Shown in pieces: positions 28,169-37,419 of a DNA stretch of 64,000 bases. The stretch spans positions 52,480 to 116,479 of the forward strand of contig NZ_FNGO01000002.1 in assembly GCF_900103135.1 (NCBI RefSeq), given 5' to 3'. The first letter of the stretch is position 1. Every line of letters starts with the position of its first letter. Under the pieces are notes generated by a model. That model saw only the letters and a list, made by a program, of their open reading frames with translations, did not search any database and was not told the origin of the DNA. Both the position numbers and the translations under genes were made by a program. The DNA is from Halarsenatibacter silvermanii (lineage in GTDB: Bacteria; Bacillota; Halanaerobiia; Halanaerobiales; Halarsenatibacteraceae).

Positions 28169-29049
28169 GATTGATCATCCGCAAAAAAAATATTTTTGAG
28201 ACTGTTTTTAAAAGATTTTCTTTTATTGATGCTATTAAGGTGCTTACGTATCAGAGTTTCAAGCTTTTTTGTATCTTCTTTTCTATAAAATGATAAAAAT
28301 AAATTGATTAAATCATCTGGAAGCCTTAATCGGGAAAGATCTTTAGCTATAATTTTGTCCGAAAGGTCTTTTGCCCTACTCGCTCTATTAAAGTCCAGTA
28401 AATATGTCTGTATTTTTTCTTTTTCTTCCTTATTAGTATGTTTAGTAAAATGAATGTTATTGGGCTGAAGATCACCATGAATAATTCCGGAATCATGCAT
28501 TTTTTTCAACAATGTAGCCAGATTAAACAACAATAATTTTTGCCTCTTTCTAGATGCCTTCTGATAGACTGTCCAAAGATTGAAATCAAAGTCTATAAAC
28601 TCACATACATAAAATGAGTTTATAAGCTTTCTAAAATTCTCTCGAAATTCTACAGCAACAACTGGTTTAGGAACATTTATTTTTAGTTCTTTTAAGGAAT
28701 ATGCTGTGCTTAAAGATCTTACCGCTCTAGAAGAAAATAATCTAAATCTTATATTATCGTAAAAATTATTTTGCCCAAATTTTTTTATTACCAATCGTCT
28801 GGAGGGTATATTGAACTTTGAAGAAATCGGAAAAGATCTCAGTACATTTCTAGAATTTTTATAAACTAATTCACCTTCATCCGAAAAGTTAAAAATCATT
28901 TCTATTATTGCATTAAAATCTGTCCTCTCAACGTTTGATCCGCCTCCAAAAAACAATGCTTTAGTGCTGGAATCAATATTAAGCGAATATATGTTTTCAA
29001 CATCATTGGGATATTTATAATGATAATTAAACTTTTCTTTCAAGCCCAT
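28165..29049 (-). CDS. LPS core kinase-like protein (Kdo kinase-like)
   Basis: A 294-residue protein with the most orthodox kinase motifs of the four: IIHGDLQPNNIHF (about 189-201) and LLDFNRA (about 217-223), the HGDLxxxN plus DF pattern of Kdo kinase/RIO-like small-molecule kinases. The N-terminal part contains RRLVIKKFG (about 74-82). Its start overlaps the end of the GC-richer heptosyltransferase gene by ten bases, so the island joins the LPS operon without a gap. Kdo is a plausible substrate but not shown. Confidence 0.8.
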   Translation of the reverse strand: MGLKEKFNYHYKYPNDVENIYSLNIDSSTKALFFGGGSNVERTDFNAIIEMIFNFSDEGELVYKNSRNVLRSFPISSKFNIPSRRLVIKKFGQNNFYDNIRFRLFSSRAVRSLSTAYSLKELKINVPKPVVAVEFRENFRKLINSFYVCEFIDFDFNLWTVYQKASRKRQKLLLFNLATLLKKMHDSGIIHGDLQPNNIHFTKHTNKEEKEKIQTYLLDFNRASRAKDLSDKIIAKDLSRLRLPDDLINLFLSFYRKEDTKKLETLIRKHLNSINKRKSFKNSLKNIFFADDQS

Positions 29050-30116
29050 AACACTTTAATCTCCTCAAAAACCTCTCCTGGTTGAATTTCCTTAAGACAG
29101 CGATGATGCTCCCGCGGACACTCATGTTCACCGCAGGGACGACAGTCTATATCTCGTTTTAAAATACGAGATTTATTCTCAGAAGCGAAAGGATGATACT
29201 TTCTTTCATCGCTGGGACCGAAAATAGTTAGCTGTGGGGTGCCGGCCAGAGCTGCCACATGAGCCGGACCGGTATCGCCGCTGATCACCACCCTGGCTCT
29301 GGACATTAAGGCCAGAAGTTCGGGGATAGAAGTTCTGCCGGCTGCCTGGAATATCGAGTCCCGTAAATTTTCCTCAACCCTGCGGGCAATCCCCTGTTCA
29401 ATCCTGCTGTTTCTCTCTCTGTCGCTCTCTCCACCGGTAATTACTATTTTCGCGTCCAAACGGGTCAATACCTGCCTGCCCAGCTCGATAAATTTTTCCA
29501 CAGGCCAGCGTTTGCCCGGCCAGCTGCCGCCGGGATTTAAAATCAACAGTTCATTCCGCCAGTCAGAGGAGAAGTTGTCGTTTAACATGTGATCGATATT
29601 TATTCCGGCTGATTTTGGGGGTTCGACGCCGGGAAGCTGCGGATTTTCCGGTACTTCCAGCCCCAGCTCGTTCAACCAGCGCAGCTGATAATCAACAATA
29701 TGTTCCTCTTCCGGGCACCAATCTCTGGCATAATCCAAAAACAAACTCTGGAAGGTAAAGCTTTCCCGCGCATAACCGGCCTTTGTTTTTGCGGAAATCG
29801 CCTGCTGAAGCAGAAGACTGCGCCAGCTGCCATGTATATTCAGACTGAAATCATATCCTTCCTTTCTCAAACTGCGAACAACCCTCACTGCCTCACTGAT
29901 CCCGGCTTTTTTGTCGCAGGCAATCAGTTCATCGACAAAATCAGCCGCAGCCAAAAGGGAGGCAAAGGGTTCTAGAGCCAGAAGATGATATTCTTTCCGG
30001 GGGCACTGACTTTTGAGCTCCTTCAGAAGCGGCAGGGAAAAAATCAAATCCCCCAGATATAATAAATTTATGACCAGAACCTGTCCGGCGGATTCAAAAT
30101 CTTTATCAATGTTCAT
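29040..30116 (-). CDS. family 9 glycosyltransferase (heptosyltransferase-like)
   Basis: A 358-residue GT-B enzyme of family GT9, which adds heptose (or a similar sugar) to the LPS inner core on the cytoplasmic face. N-terminal VINLLYLGDLIFSLPLL, donor-site ILNPGGSWPGKRWP (about 167-180) and GDTGPAHVAALAG (about 272-284) are diagnostic. The C-terminus has a Cys/His cluster CRPCGEHECPREHHRC. A related cluster occurs in the GT9 half of the neighbouring fusion. It overlaps both neighbours by about ten bases. Composition matches the core genome, not the AT-rich island. Confidence 0.9.
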   Translation of the reverse strand: MNIDKDFESAGQVLVINLLYLGDLIFSLPLLKELKSQCPRKEYHLLALEPFASLLAAADFVDELIACDKKAGISEAVRVVRSLRKEGYDFSLNIHGSWRSLLLQQAISAKTKAGYARESFTFQSLFLDYARDWCPEEEHIVDYQLRWLNELGLEVPENPQLPGVEPPKSAGINIDHMLNDNFSSDWRNELLILNPGGSWPGKRWPVEKFIELGRQVLTRLDAKIVITGGESDRERNSRIEQGIARRVEENLRDSIFQAAGRTSIPELLALMSRARVVISGDTGPAHVAALAGTPQLTIFGPSDERKYHPFASENKSRILKRDIDCRPCGEHECPREHHRCLKEIQPGEVFEEIKVLWA

Positions 30117-32550
30117 CTATATCAGCTGCTCTCTCAGATAATAAATTTTTGATCTCCTGTAAAACTCCATCAACACTGAGATCCTGCATACAGCGATGAT
30201 GCCCCTGAGGGCATTTTTTTTCACCGCAGACCAGACAATCAAGCTTTTTATTGCGAATAACTCTGCTGGTACTGCAGTAAGGACCATATACCTCCGGATC
30301 TGTAGGTCCCATGATGGCAGCAACTTTTGTATCTGCCGCAGCAGCCAGATGCATGGGACCGGTGTCAGCTCCCAGAAAAAAGTCAACTTCTTTAAGAATT
30401 CCATAAAGTTTTAGAAGATCTATTCTGCCGGCTGCGTTATATATCCGTCCGGAATGGCTCTCCTGCTGAAGTGCAGTTACTGTGCCCTGTAATCTGCCCC
30501 GCTGCTCGTTGCTGCCGCTGAAAATTATCTTCCAGCCGGCTTTCAGCAGCTTTTGAGCCAGCAGCCTGTATCTTTCCATAAGCCAGTTTTTGCTGGGCCA
30601 GGAGGAAAGAGGATGAATAACTCCTATCGGAGTCCGAGTGCTGCCCCTGTTTTCTTCCTTTTGCGGGGAAGAAAAATCGAGCAGAGCGCGCAGCTCTGCC
30701 GGCAGATCTTCATACCAGCCCTCCGGCAGTTTTATTCCGTAATCGATATCACTATAATCCGGAACTCTACAGCCTAAAGCAGAGGCCATCAATTCCAGAT
30801 TTTCTTCCACTTTGTGTCTCACATCTTTTTCTTCAAAAAATCTGAGCAGCCGTTTATAAAACAGTCTGCTCCCCTCTTTTCCGTCACAGCGACCATAACT
30901 TATATCGCCGCGGGCAAATGATGAAGGCAGAGCGCTTTTGAGAATACCGTGGATATCGAAGGTCAAATCATAGCCGGGATCATCCATCTCCCGCAAAAAA
31001 CTGCATAATTTTTTGAGCCGCTCGATCCCTTTAAGTCTATTTCCACCCCGGAGTTCATGGCGGGGAAAAACTCTGGTTTTATCCACAAAACTGCTGTTTT
31101 TGACCAGGGGAGCAGCCAGGGGCTCCACCAGCCAGTGCAGCTCATATTTTGAACGCTTTTTGGCCAGCAGCGAGAATGCCGGCAGAGTGTGAATAACATC
31201 TCCCAGAGCGCTCAATCTGATAAGGAGAACTTTCTTTTCTTCCCGGCTTAAGGGTAAAAGTGAAAATATTTCCTCTATCTGATCTCTCACCCGTTGACCT
31301 TGGCGATGCAGGATCTTTTGAGCGGAATCAGAACCGGTAAAATTAGATATATTTTCGCTTTCCAGAAACTCCTGCATTTTTTCTGTCAGTTCTTTTTCCC
31401 CGGAAACCAGACTCAGCGAATGGCCGTCGGCAATGCTTTCAAATTCCTCCAGATCATCTTCAATTTCATATATACTCGGCCCTAAAATCACGGGAATACC
31501 GCAGGCGAGCGGTTCGAGAAAATTATGCCCCCCTACCTCGGCCAGAGTGCCTCCTATAAAGGCCAGATCGGCCTCTTTGTAGGCTCCTATCAGCTCTCCA
31601 ATGGTATCCAGCAAAAATACTTCTGTCTCCTCTTCGATCCGGCTGACACCCTCACTGCGCTGCTGCCAGTTAAAATTTTCTGCTTCCATCAAAGAAATTA
31701 TCTCATCTCTTCTCTCGACGTGTCTGGGGGCTAAAATCAGGAGCGGTTTCCTGACTTTATCCTGATCTTTCAGCTTCTTTAATATGCGCAGCAAAATCTT
31801 TTCTTCCGGATCATGAGTGCTGCCGGCGACGATAACAGGACGATTCCCTCTGAGCTCAAAATCGGCTTCAGCCCTGCTGGCCTCCTCCAAAGCTCCCGAG
31901 TACTTAATATTGCCGCTGAGCTTTACTTTTTTCTCCGGAGCTCCCAGTTTTTTGATCCGCTCACAGTCCCGCCGGGACTGCATAAAAAACCGGGTAATCA
32001 ATTTGACAAAAGGAGCGAGCAGGAATTTGATTTTGCGGTAACTGGAGAAGCTGTCATCGCTAATTCTTCCGTTGAATACTGCCACCCGGGTGCCTCTTCT
32101 AATTGATTCGCGTATTACGCCCGGCCATAGTTCGGTTTCCAGAAGCAGCAGAACGTCGGGCTGAAGCCGGCGTATAAAAAAGTAAATTAAGGGAGGAAAA
32201 TCAGCCGGCAAATAGCAGATATGGTCGGCTTTCGTCAGCTGATTTCGGGCCAGCCTGCGTCCCTGCGGAGTCATGGTCGTCACCAGAAAATAATAATCAT
32301 CCTCGGCCCTGTCCTGCAGTTCTCTCATCACCTCGCCGGCTGCCTTCATCTCTCCCACCGAAGCTCCGTGCAGCCAGATCACCTGGCTCCCATTTAATTT
32401 CTGACTATCGGCAAAATCCGTTACTCCCAGCCGTTCGCCAATCTCGTCTTTTCTTCCCCGGGCCAGCAGATAAATTAAATAGGGACTGAAAATCAAAATC
32501 GCAGCCAGAGTAATTATATTGTATATGAAATAAATCAGTGCTCTTTTCAT
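30106..32550 (-). CDS. Kdo transferase (WaaA) fused to a GT9 heptosyltransferase
   Basis: An 814-residue two-enzyme protein. Residues 1-425 are Kdo transferase (GT30): N-terminal membrane anchor (about 5-27), HGASVGEMKAA near 60, ETELWPGVI, and the CMP-Kdo site region GGHNFLEPLACGIP. Residues from about 440 are a complete GT9 heptosyltransferase: VLLIRLSALGDVIHTLP, GADTGPMHLAAAAD, and a Cys/His tail CLVCGEKKCPQGHHRC. I see no internal SD plus start codon at the junction, so the fusion appears genuine. It would attach Kdo to lipid A precursor and then extend it with heptose. Confidence 0.93.
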   Translation of the reverse strand: MKRALIYFIYNIITLAAILIFSPYLIYLLARGRKDEIGERLGVTDFADSQKLNGSQVIWLHGASVGEMKAAGEVMRELQDRAEDDYYFLVTTMTPQGRRLARNQLTKADHICYLPADFPPLIYFFIRRLQPDVLLLLETELWPGVIRESIRRGTRVAVFNGRISDDSFSSYRKIKFLLAPFVKLITRFFMQSRRDCERIKKLGAPEKKVKLSGNIKYSGALEEASRAEADFELRGNRPVIVAGSTHDPEEKILLRILKKLKDQDKVRKPLLILAPRHVERRDEIISLMEAENFNWQQRSEGVSRIEEETEVFLLDTIGELIGAYKEADLAFIGGTLAEVGGHNFLEPLACGIPVILGPSIYEIEDDLEEFESIADGHSLSLVSGEKELTEKMQEFLESENISNFTGSDSAQKILHRQGQRVRDQIEEIFSLLPLSREEKKVLLIRLSALGDVIHTLPAFSLLAKKRSKYELHWLVEPLAAPLVKNSSFVDKTRVFPRHELRGGNRLKGIERLKKLCSFLREMDDPGYDLTFDIHGILKSALPSSFARGDISYGRCDGKEGSRLFYKRLLRFFEEKDVRHKVEENLELMASALGCRVPDYSDIDYGIKLPEGWYEDLPAELRALLDFSSPQKEENRGSTRTPIGVIHPLSSWPSKNWLMERYRLLAQKLLKAGWKIIFSGSNEQRGRLQGTVTALQQESHSGRIYNAAGRIDLLKLYGILKEVDFFLGADTGPMHLAAAADTKVAAIMGPTDPEVYGPYCSTSRVIRNKKLDCLVCGEKKCPQGHHRCMQDLSVDGVLQEIKNLLSERAADIDEH

Positions 32551-32575
32551 CGTCGTTCAGCATCTCCTCGGTTGA

Positions 32576-33487
32576 TCATACTTTCCAGCGGCGGTGAAGC
32601 CAGAGCCACTGCTCGGGATTTTCGGCTATCTGCTCCTCGGTAATCCTCAGCAGTCTTTTCAGCCATTCCTTTTCAGTCTCCAGATCAAGATCCTTCGGCA
32701 CTTTCAGCGCCGGTTTTATTTCCAGCCTATAACGGGCAAAACCCGACCTTATCGAAAAAGCAGGAACTATGGGAACATCATAGCGAGCTGCCATCTTAAC
32801 CGCCCCTCTGTGTACGCTCGCCGGGCGGCCAAAAAAGTCCATGGGCAGGCCTTTGGAGGCGTGCTGATCACCTATAATTATCAGCAGATCGCCTTTATTC
32901 AGCGCTTTGATGGAATCTTTTATTCCTTTTTTGCGGTCGACAAGGTCGACTCCGTGACTTTCTCTCAGTTTATTTATACGCTCATTAATCGCTGCTCGTT
33001 TATGAGTTCTGGCTATGGCGGTGACAGGATATCCCAGTTCAGAGATGAGACAGCCCATCCATTCCCAGTTGCCCAGATGGGCGGTATAAATGATGACCCC
33101 GCCGCTTTCGCTCATATTTCTGGCTGATTCGATATATTCTTCGCCTGTAATATCAAAATGCCGGCGGAGAGAGCCCTGTTTACTCTTTAACAGCAGGAAT
33201 TCAATCGCTGCCTGCCCCAAATGTTTATAGCAGCCTTTGAGCCTGGAGTCTATCTCCTTCGCATCAAGCTCATCCAGAGCCTTTTCCATGTTATCTCTGG
33301 CTGTCTCGCGGCGAACTCCCAAAATGTAGCCAATTTTGCCCAGTAAACTGCCGGTCCCTGCCAGTAATTTCTCCGGCAGAAAATTTACGAGAATGCAGAC
33401 AGCGTCAAAAACCGCTCCCGCAGCTCTATTTTTAACTCCAGCCAGCAAATTCTTGTGGTTGTCATTTTTAGCGGCCATATATTTCAT
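32576..33487 (-). CDS. lpxL: lipid A late acyltransferase (LpxL/HtrB family)
   Basis: Transfers a secondary acyl chain to Kdo-lipid A from acyl-ACP at the inner membrane. The catalytic HxxxxE motif is seen in YTAHLGNWEWMG. IGDQHASKGLPMDFFGRPA and the C-terminal WLWLHRRWK are family signatures. An N-terminal hydrophobic region follows the basic start. The start is uncertain: candidates are ATG at 33487, ATG at 33478 and a TTG at 33535. I use 33487 because GGAG lies just upstream. LpxL and LpxM types cannot be separated. Confidence 0.9.
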   Translation of the reverse strand: MKYMAAKNDNHKNLLAGVKNRAAGAVFDAVCILVNFLPEKLLAGTGSLLGKIGYILGVRRETARDNMEKALDELDAKEIDSRLKGCYKHLGQAAIEFLLLKSKQGSLRRHFDITGEEYIESARNMSESGGVIIYTAHLGNWEWMGCLISELGYPVTAIARTHKRAAINERINKLRESHGVDLVDRKKGIKDSIKALNKGDLLIIIGDQHASKGLPMDFFGRPASVHRGAVKMAARYDVPIVPAFSIRSGFARYRLEIKPALKVPKDLDLETEKEWLKRLLRITEEQIAENPEQWLWLHRRWKV

Positions 33488-33553
33488 CCATCTCCAGTCC
33501 ATTTTATCTTTATTTTTTAAATTGAGCAAAACCAATATATTAAGAGGGCTTTT

Positions 33554-34558
33554 TTACCAGACTCTCGCTCGGAGCAGATCCTGAAAGTTCAGCATGCCCA
33601 CCGGACAGCCTTCTTCATCGGTAACCGGCAGATGATTTATCTCCCGGTTTTCCATCAGTTTAAGAGCTTCAGCCGCCAGCACATCGGGCTGGACGGAGAT
33701 GGGTGAAGGCGTCATCACTCTCTGCACATTTTCCTGCAGCAGATCCTGGCTCTCATTTCTGACAGCACGGCGCACATCTCCGTCGGTTATAATGCCGACC
33801 AGTTCGCCTTTCTCATCTATAACCGAGGTCGAACCCATTCTGCTGTCCGTCATGACAAAAAGAGCCCGCTGCACGGTTGCTTCGTCTTCTACCCGGGGGT
33901 TTTGCTGTCTAATCTCCAGCACATCATCCACCGTGGTCAGTAATCTGCGGCCCAGACTGCCTCCGGGATGGTAAAGGGCAAAATCGGAAGAATCCAGTCC
34001 CCTTAAATAGGCCAATCCCATGGCCAGAGCATCTCCTAAAGCCAGGGCAGCGGTGGTGCTGGAGGTGGGAGCCAGATCGAGATGACAGGCCTCTTCTTCA
34101 ACGGTATTTTCCAGCACTAAATCGGCCCTGTCAGCCAGCGTCGAAGCGGGATTGGAGGTGAGCACAAAAAGTTCAGCTCCAATTCTTTTTACCGCGGGCA
34201 CCAGTTTGAGAAGTTCCTCGGTTTCTCCGCTGTAGGAAATGGCCAGCACAATATCATCCTCGGTGACCATGCCGAGATCCCCGTGCAGGGCCTCGCCGGC
34301 GTGAATAAAATAAGCAGGCGTGCCGGTGCTTGACATGGTGGCGGCAATTTTCTGGGCAATAAGCCCTGATTTGCCCACCCCTGTCAGCTGCATTCGGCCT
34401 GAACTCGCCATTATTTTTTCGAGCGCCCGGCGAAAACTGCCGTCGATTGATTCGGATAGTTTCCGGACGGACTCAGCTTCATCGAAAAGAACCTGCCGAC
34501 TTCTTTCCAGAGCTCCTGCCAGGGAAACTTCGTCCGGCCTGCCGGATTTATTCTCCAT
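33554..34558 (-). CDS. kdsD: arabinose-5-phosphate isomerase (KdsD)
   Basis: Converts ribulose-5-P to arabinose-5-P, the first step to Kdo. The 334 residues contain an N-terminal SIS domain (about 25-190; GVGKSGLIAQKIAATMSSTG and AISYSGETEELL) followed by two CBS domains, the standard KdsD/KpsF layout. ATG at 34558 one base after the kdsA stop codon, behind GGGGTGG. A longer GTG-started frame (34573) overlaps kdsA and is less likely. It lies directly with kdsA and kdsB in pathway context. Confidence 0.94.
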   Translation of the reverse strand: MENKSGRPDEVSLAGALERSRQVLFDEAESVRKLSESIDGSFRRALEKIMASSGRMQLTGVGKSGLIAQKIAATMSSTGTPAYFIHAGEALHGDLGMVTEDDIVLAISYSGETEELLKLVPAVKRIGAELFVLTSNPASTLADRADLVLENTVEEEACHLDLAPTSSTTAALALGDALAMGLAYLRGLDSSDFALYHPGGSLGRRLLTTVDDVLEIRQQNPRVEDEATVQRALFVMTDSRMGSTSVIDEKGELVGIITDGDVRRAVRNESQDLLQENVQRVMTPSPISVQPDVLAAEALKLMENREINHLPVTDEEGCPVGMLNFQDLLRARVW

Positions 34559-34559
34559 T

Positions 34560-35399
34560 CTATCGTTCACCACCCCGTCTGCTGATCATATCCAGCTCCT
34601 TGACCTCTTTAAGCAGTTCTTCCATATTGTCCAGCGGCACCATATTGGGACCGTCACAGAGCGCCTGCGAAGGCTCGGGATGAGTCTCTACAAAAAGGGA
34701 TTGAATGCCGACTCCAGCTGCCGCCCGGGCTAATGGCCTTACATATTCTCTTTCGCCGCCGGACCGATCACCCTGTCCGCCGGGAAGCTGGACGCTGTGG
34801 GTGGCATCGAAGACCACCGGATAACCGGTTTCCTGCATGCGCACCAGAGATCTCATATCTACCACCAGATTGTTGTAGCCGAAAATTGCCCCTCGCTCGG
34901 TTAATATGATCTTATGATTGCCAGTACTCTCTATTTTTTCGACCACCTGCTCAATATCCCAGGGAGCCAGAAACTGTCCCTTTTTGACGTTGACTATTTT
35001 CTGAGTCTCGCCTGCAGCTAGAACTAAATCGGTCTGACGGGATAAAAACGCCGGAACCTGAACTATATCCAGAACTTCGCCGGCTATTTCAGCCTGTTCC
35101 GGGCTGTGAATGTCGGAAAGAACCGGCAGGGAAAATTTTTCTTTTATATCTGCCAGAATTCTCAGACCTCTATCCAGCCCCGGTCCTCGAAAAGAATCTA
35201 TAGAAGATCTGTTAGCTTTATCGTAGGAAGATTTGAAAACATAGGGAAAGTTGAGTCTTTCGGCGATCTCTTTCATGCGGCTGGCTGTGGTCATGGCCAG
35301 CTCCCGGCTTTCCAGCGAACAGGGCCCGGCCAGCAGCACGGGCGGGCTTTCGGGATCTCCAAAAATTATATCATCATTCAGCTTTATTCTCTTCGTCAT
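34560..35399 (-). CDS. kdsA: Kdo-8-phosphate synthase
   Basis: Condenses arabinose-5-P with phosphoenolpyruvate to Kdo-8-phosphate. The 279 residues match the family. LLAGPCSLESRELA (PEP/metal site; the GPC cysteine suggests the metal-dependent form), FKSSYDKANRSS, SDIHSPEQAE and FDATHSVQLPG are characteristic. It overlaps kdsB by 26 bases upstream, indicating tight co-expression. Confidence 0.97.
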   Translation of the reverse strand: MTKRIKLNDDIIFGDPESPPVLLAGPCSLESRELAMTTASRMKEIAERLNFPYVFKSSYDKANRSSIDSFRGPGLDRGLRILADIKEKFSLPVLSDIHSPEQAEIAGEVLDIVQVPAFLSRQTDLVLAAGETQKIVNVKKGQFLAPWDIEQVVEKIESTGNHKIILTERGAIFGYNNLVVDMRSLVRMQETGYPVVFDATHSVQLPGGQGDRSGGEREYVRPLARAAAGVGIQSLFVETHPEPSQALCDGPNMVPLDNMEELLKEVKELDMISRRGGER

Positions 35400-36165
35400 C
35401 TGTTATTCCCTCCTGGGCCAGAAGTTTTTCCACGGATTTGATGTCACCGGGTCTGTCCACTCCCGGTCCGTGATGTTCGCAGACACCCACCCTTATCCTG
35501 CAGCCGTTTTCTAAAGCCCTGAGCTGTTCCAGCGATTCGCATTTTTCTAAAGGGGTGGGATCGAGTTCGGTAAAGTCAAGCAGAAAATCTCGACGGTAAA
35601 CGTACATACCGATATGTAAAAGCGGTCCTCCCTCCGGTTCCGCCAGGCTTTTCTCTCGCCCGGGAGGGTCAGAATTCTCCGGATGAGAGGGTATGGGAGC
35701 GCGAGAAAAATAAAGGGCATAACCGTCTCTATCCCTGACTACTTTGACCCGGTTTTTATCTTCTATTTTTTTCCGGGAAAGCGGCGAGGCTAGAGTCGAC
35801 ATGACCGCTTTCTCGTCTTCGCGCAAAAGCCTGAGAGCCTTTTCTATCATCTCCGGGCGGATAAGCGGTTCATCTCCCTGCACATTAACGACCAGCTCAC
35901 AGTCGAGCCCGGCGGCCACCTCGGCTATCCGGTCGGTGCCGCTGCTGTGCCCGGGATCGGTCATAACAGCCCGACCGCCGAAATCCTCCACTTCTTTTTT
36001 TATTCTATGATCATCGGTGGCCACGATAACATCATGCAGACTTTCCGTTTTGGCCGTGCGCTGATAAACTCTTTCGATCATACTTTTACCGGCTATTTCA
36101 GCCAGCGGCTTGCCGGGAAACCGGTTTGAGCCGTAACGGGCCGGTATGATGCCAGTGCTTTTCAT
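35374..36165 (-). CDS. kdsB: CMP-Kdo synthetase
   Basis: Activates Kdo with CTP to CMP-Kdo for the Kdo transferase. The 263 residues contain the nucleotidyltransferase start IIPARYGSNRFPGKPLA, NVQGDEPLI (about 94-102) and IGMYVYRRDFL, all KdsB signatures. The C-terminus is acidic and slightly longer than in E. coli. It lies 27 bases downstream of lpxK and overlaps kdsA. Confidence 0.97.
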   Translation of the reverse strand: MKSTGIIPARYGSNRFPGKPLAEIAGKSMIERVYQRTAKTESLHDVIVATDDHRIKKEVEDFGGRAVMTDPGHSSGTDRIAEVAAGLDCELVVNVQGDEPLIRPEMIEKALRLLREDEKAVMSTLASPLSRKKIEDKNRVKVVRDRDGYALYFSRAPIPSHPENSDPPGREKSLAEPEGGPLLHIGMYVYRRDFLLDFTELDPTPLEKCESLEQLRALENGCRIRVGVCEHHGPGVDRPGDIKSVEKLLAQEGITDDEENKAE

Positions 36166-36192
36166 TAATCCGATTCCTCCAAATAATTTTAT

Positions 36193-37368
36193 TCAATTCC
36201 GGGCTTCAGCCGCTGCCTGCTCCAGAGCGGACAGCATTTCACCCGCAAAATTTTCATATTCCTCTTTGCCTTCCTCATCGATAAATTCCAGCCTGCCCTC
36301 TACTGCCAAAAGCCTTTTATCATATCTTTGAAAAAATTGTTCTATCTCAGGAGTTATTCTGGTCATATCTTTTTCCGTGGTCACCACCAGCCCTGGAGAA
36401 TCCTGATCCAGCAGGCGGGATTTCTCTGCTCCTTTGCCGATAAATTTCTGGACAAAATCTCCCCTGGTATAATCATGGTGGTCTGAAAAGGCCACCTCTT
36501 CGAAAATATTGCTTCCCAGCTCCTGCAGAGTCTGTAAAAAAGCTTCATGATTGCCGATGCCGCTGAAAGCTATTATGCTGCTGTCCTCCAGCAGCTCAGG
36601 CGAGTAATGACTGCCGGCCGGATCGTATAGACTTTTAACCTTATATCTGCTCAAACAGAGGGGAATATCAGCATTTACCTTTTTGATCCTGGTCTTTATA
36701 TAATCCAGACGTTTATTTTCCACCTGATCTGACCTGGTAATCAAAATTCCATCGGCTCTCTTTAATGAATTCACTTTTTCCCGCAAAAGACCTCTGGGAA
36801 GCAGATGGCCGTGCCCAAAAGGAGCGGTGGCATCGAGCAGTACCAGATCATAATCTCGAGCCAGAGCACGATGCTGAAAACCATCATCTATTAGTATGAC
36901 ATCAACTTCTAAATTATCTGCAGACCAGCTGGCAGCTCTGGACTTGCTGTTGCAGGCCACCACGGGAATCTTTTCCAGGCGGGAAGCCAGCATAAAAGCT
37001 TCATCGCCGGCTTTCTCCGGGCCCGCCCGAACCGATTTTTGATCCGATACCAGCAGCGGCTTTTCAATATTGCGGCCGTATCCTCGGCTGACAACAGCCG
37101 GCTTATATCCCTGTTTTTGAAATCTTTCCGCCAGCGCCATAACGGCAGGCGTTTTGCCGGTGCCGCCCACAACAATATTACCGACACTTATTACTGCCGG
37201 CTCCACTAAAGCAGAAGATATGAAGCCTTTATCATAAAAAAAATTGCGGACAGCCACCGCCAGACCATAGATTACAGCCAGCGTCCGCAGGAATGCAAAT
37301 AGCGGCAGCCAGACAGGAGAGGGATTATCACTGGATATCAGTTTCTCAAGTCCTGCTTCGAGATCCAC
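36193..37368 (-). CDS. lpxK: tetraacyldisaccharide 4'-kinase
   Basis: Phosphorylates the 4' position of the lipid A disaccharide to give lipid IVA. It is 391 residues, slightly longer than most. The Walker A region NIVVGGTGKTPAV (about 63-75), the DDGFQHRAL motif (about 161-169) and an N-terminal membrane-associated helix (LFAFLRTLAVIYGLA) are present. GTG start nine bases after GGGGAG. It lies between the DUF374 acyltransferase and kdsB. Confidence 0.95.
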   Translation of the reverse strand: MDLEAGLEKLISSDNPSPVWLPLFAFLRTLAVIYGLAVAVRNFFYDKGFISSALVEPAVISVGNIVVGGTGKTPAVMALAERFQKQGYKPAVVSRGYGRNIEKPLLVSDQKSVRAGPEKAGDEAFMLASRLEKIPVVACNSKSRAASWSADNLEVDVILIDDGFQHRALARDYDLVLLDATAPFGHGHLLPRGLLREKVNSLKRADGILITRSDQVENKRLDYIKTRIKKVNADIPLCLSRYKVKSLYDPAGSHYSPELLEDSSIIAFSGIGNHEAFLQTLQELGSNIFEEVAFSDHHDYTRGDFVQKFIGKGAEKSRLLDQDSPGLVVTTEKDMTRITPEIEQFFQRYDKRLLAVEGRLEFIDEEGKEEYENFAGEMLSALEQAAAEARN

Positions 37369-37419
37369 AAATTTTCACTCCCCGGAACATCAACTCTTTC
37401 CGCGGCAAAAAAAAACAAA

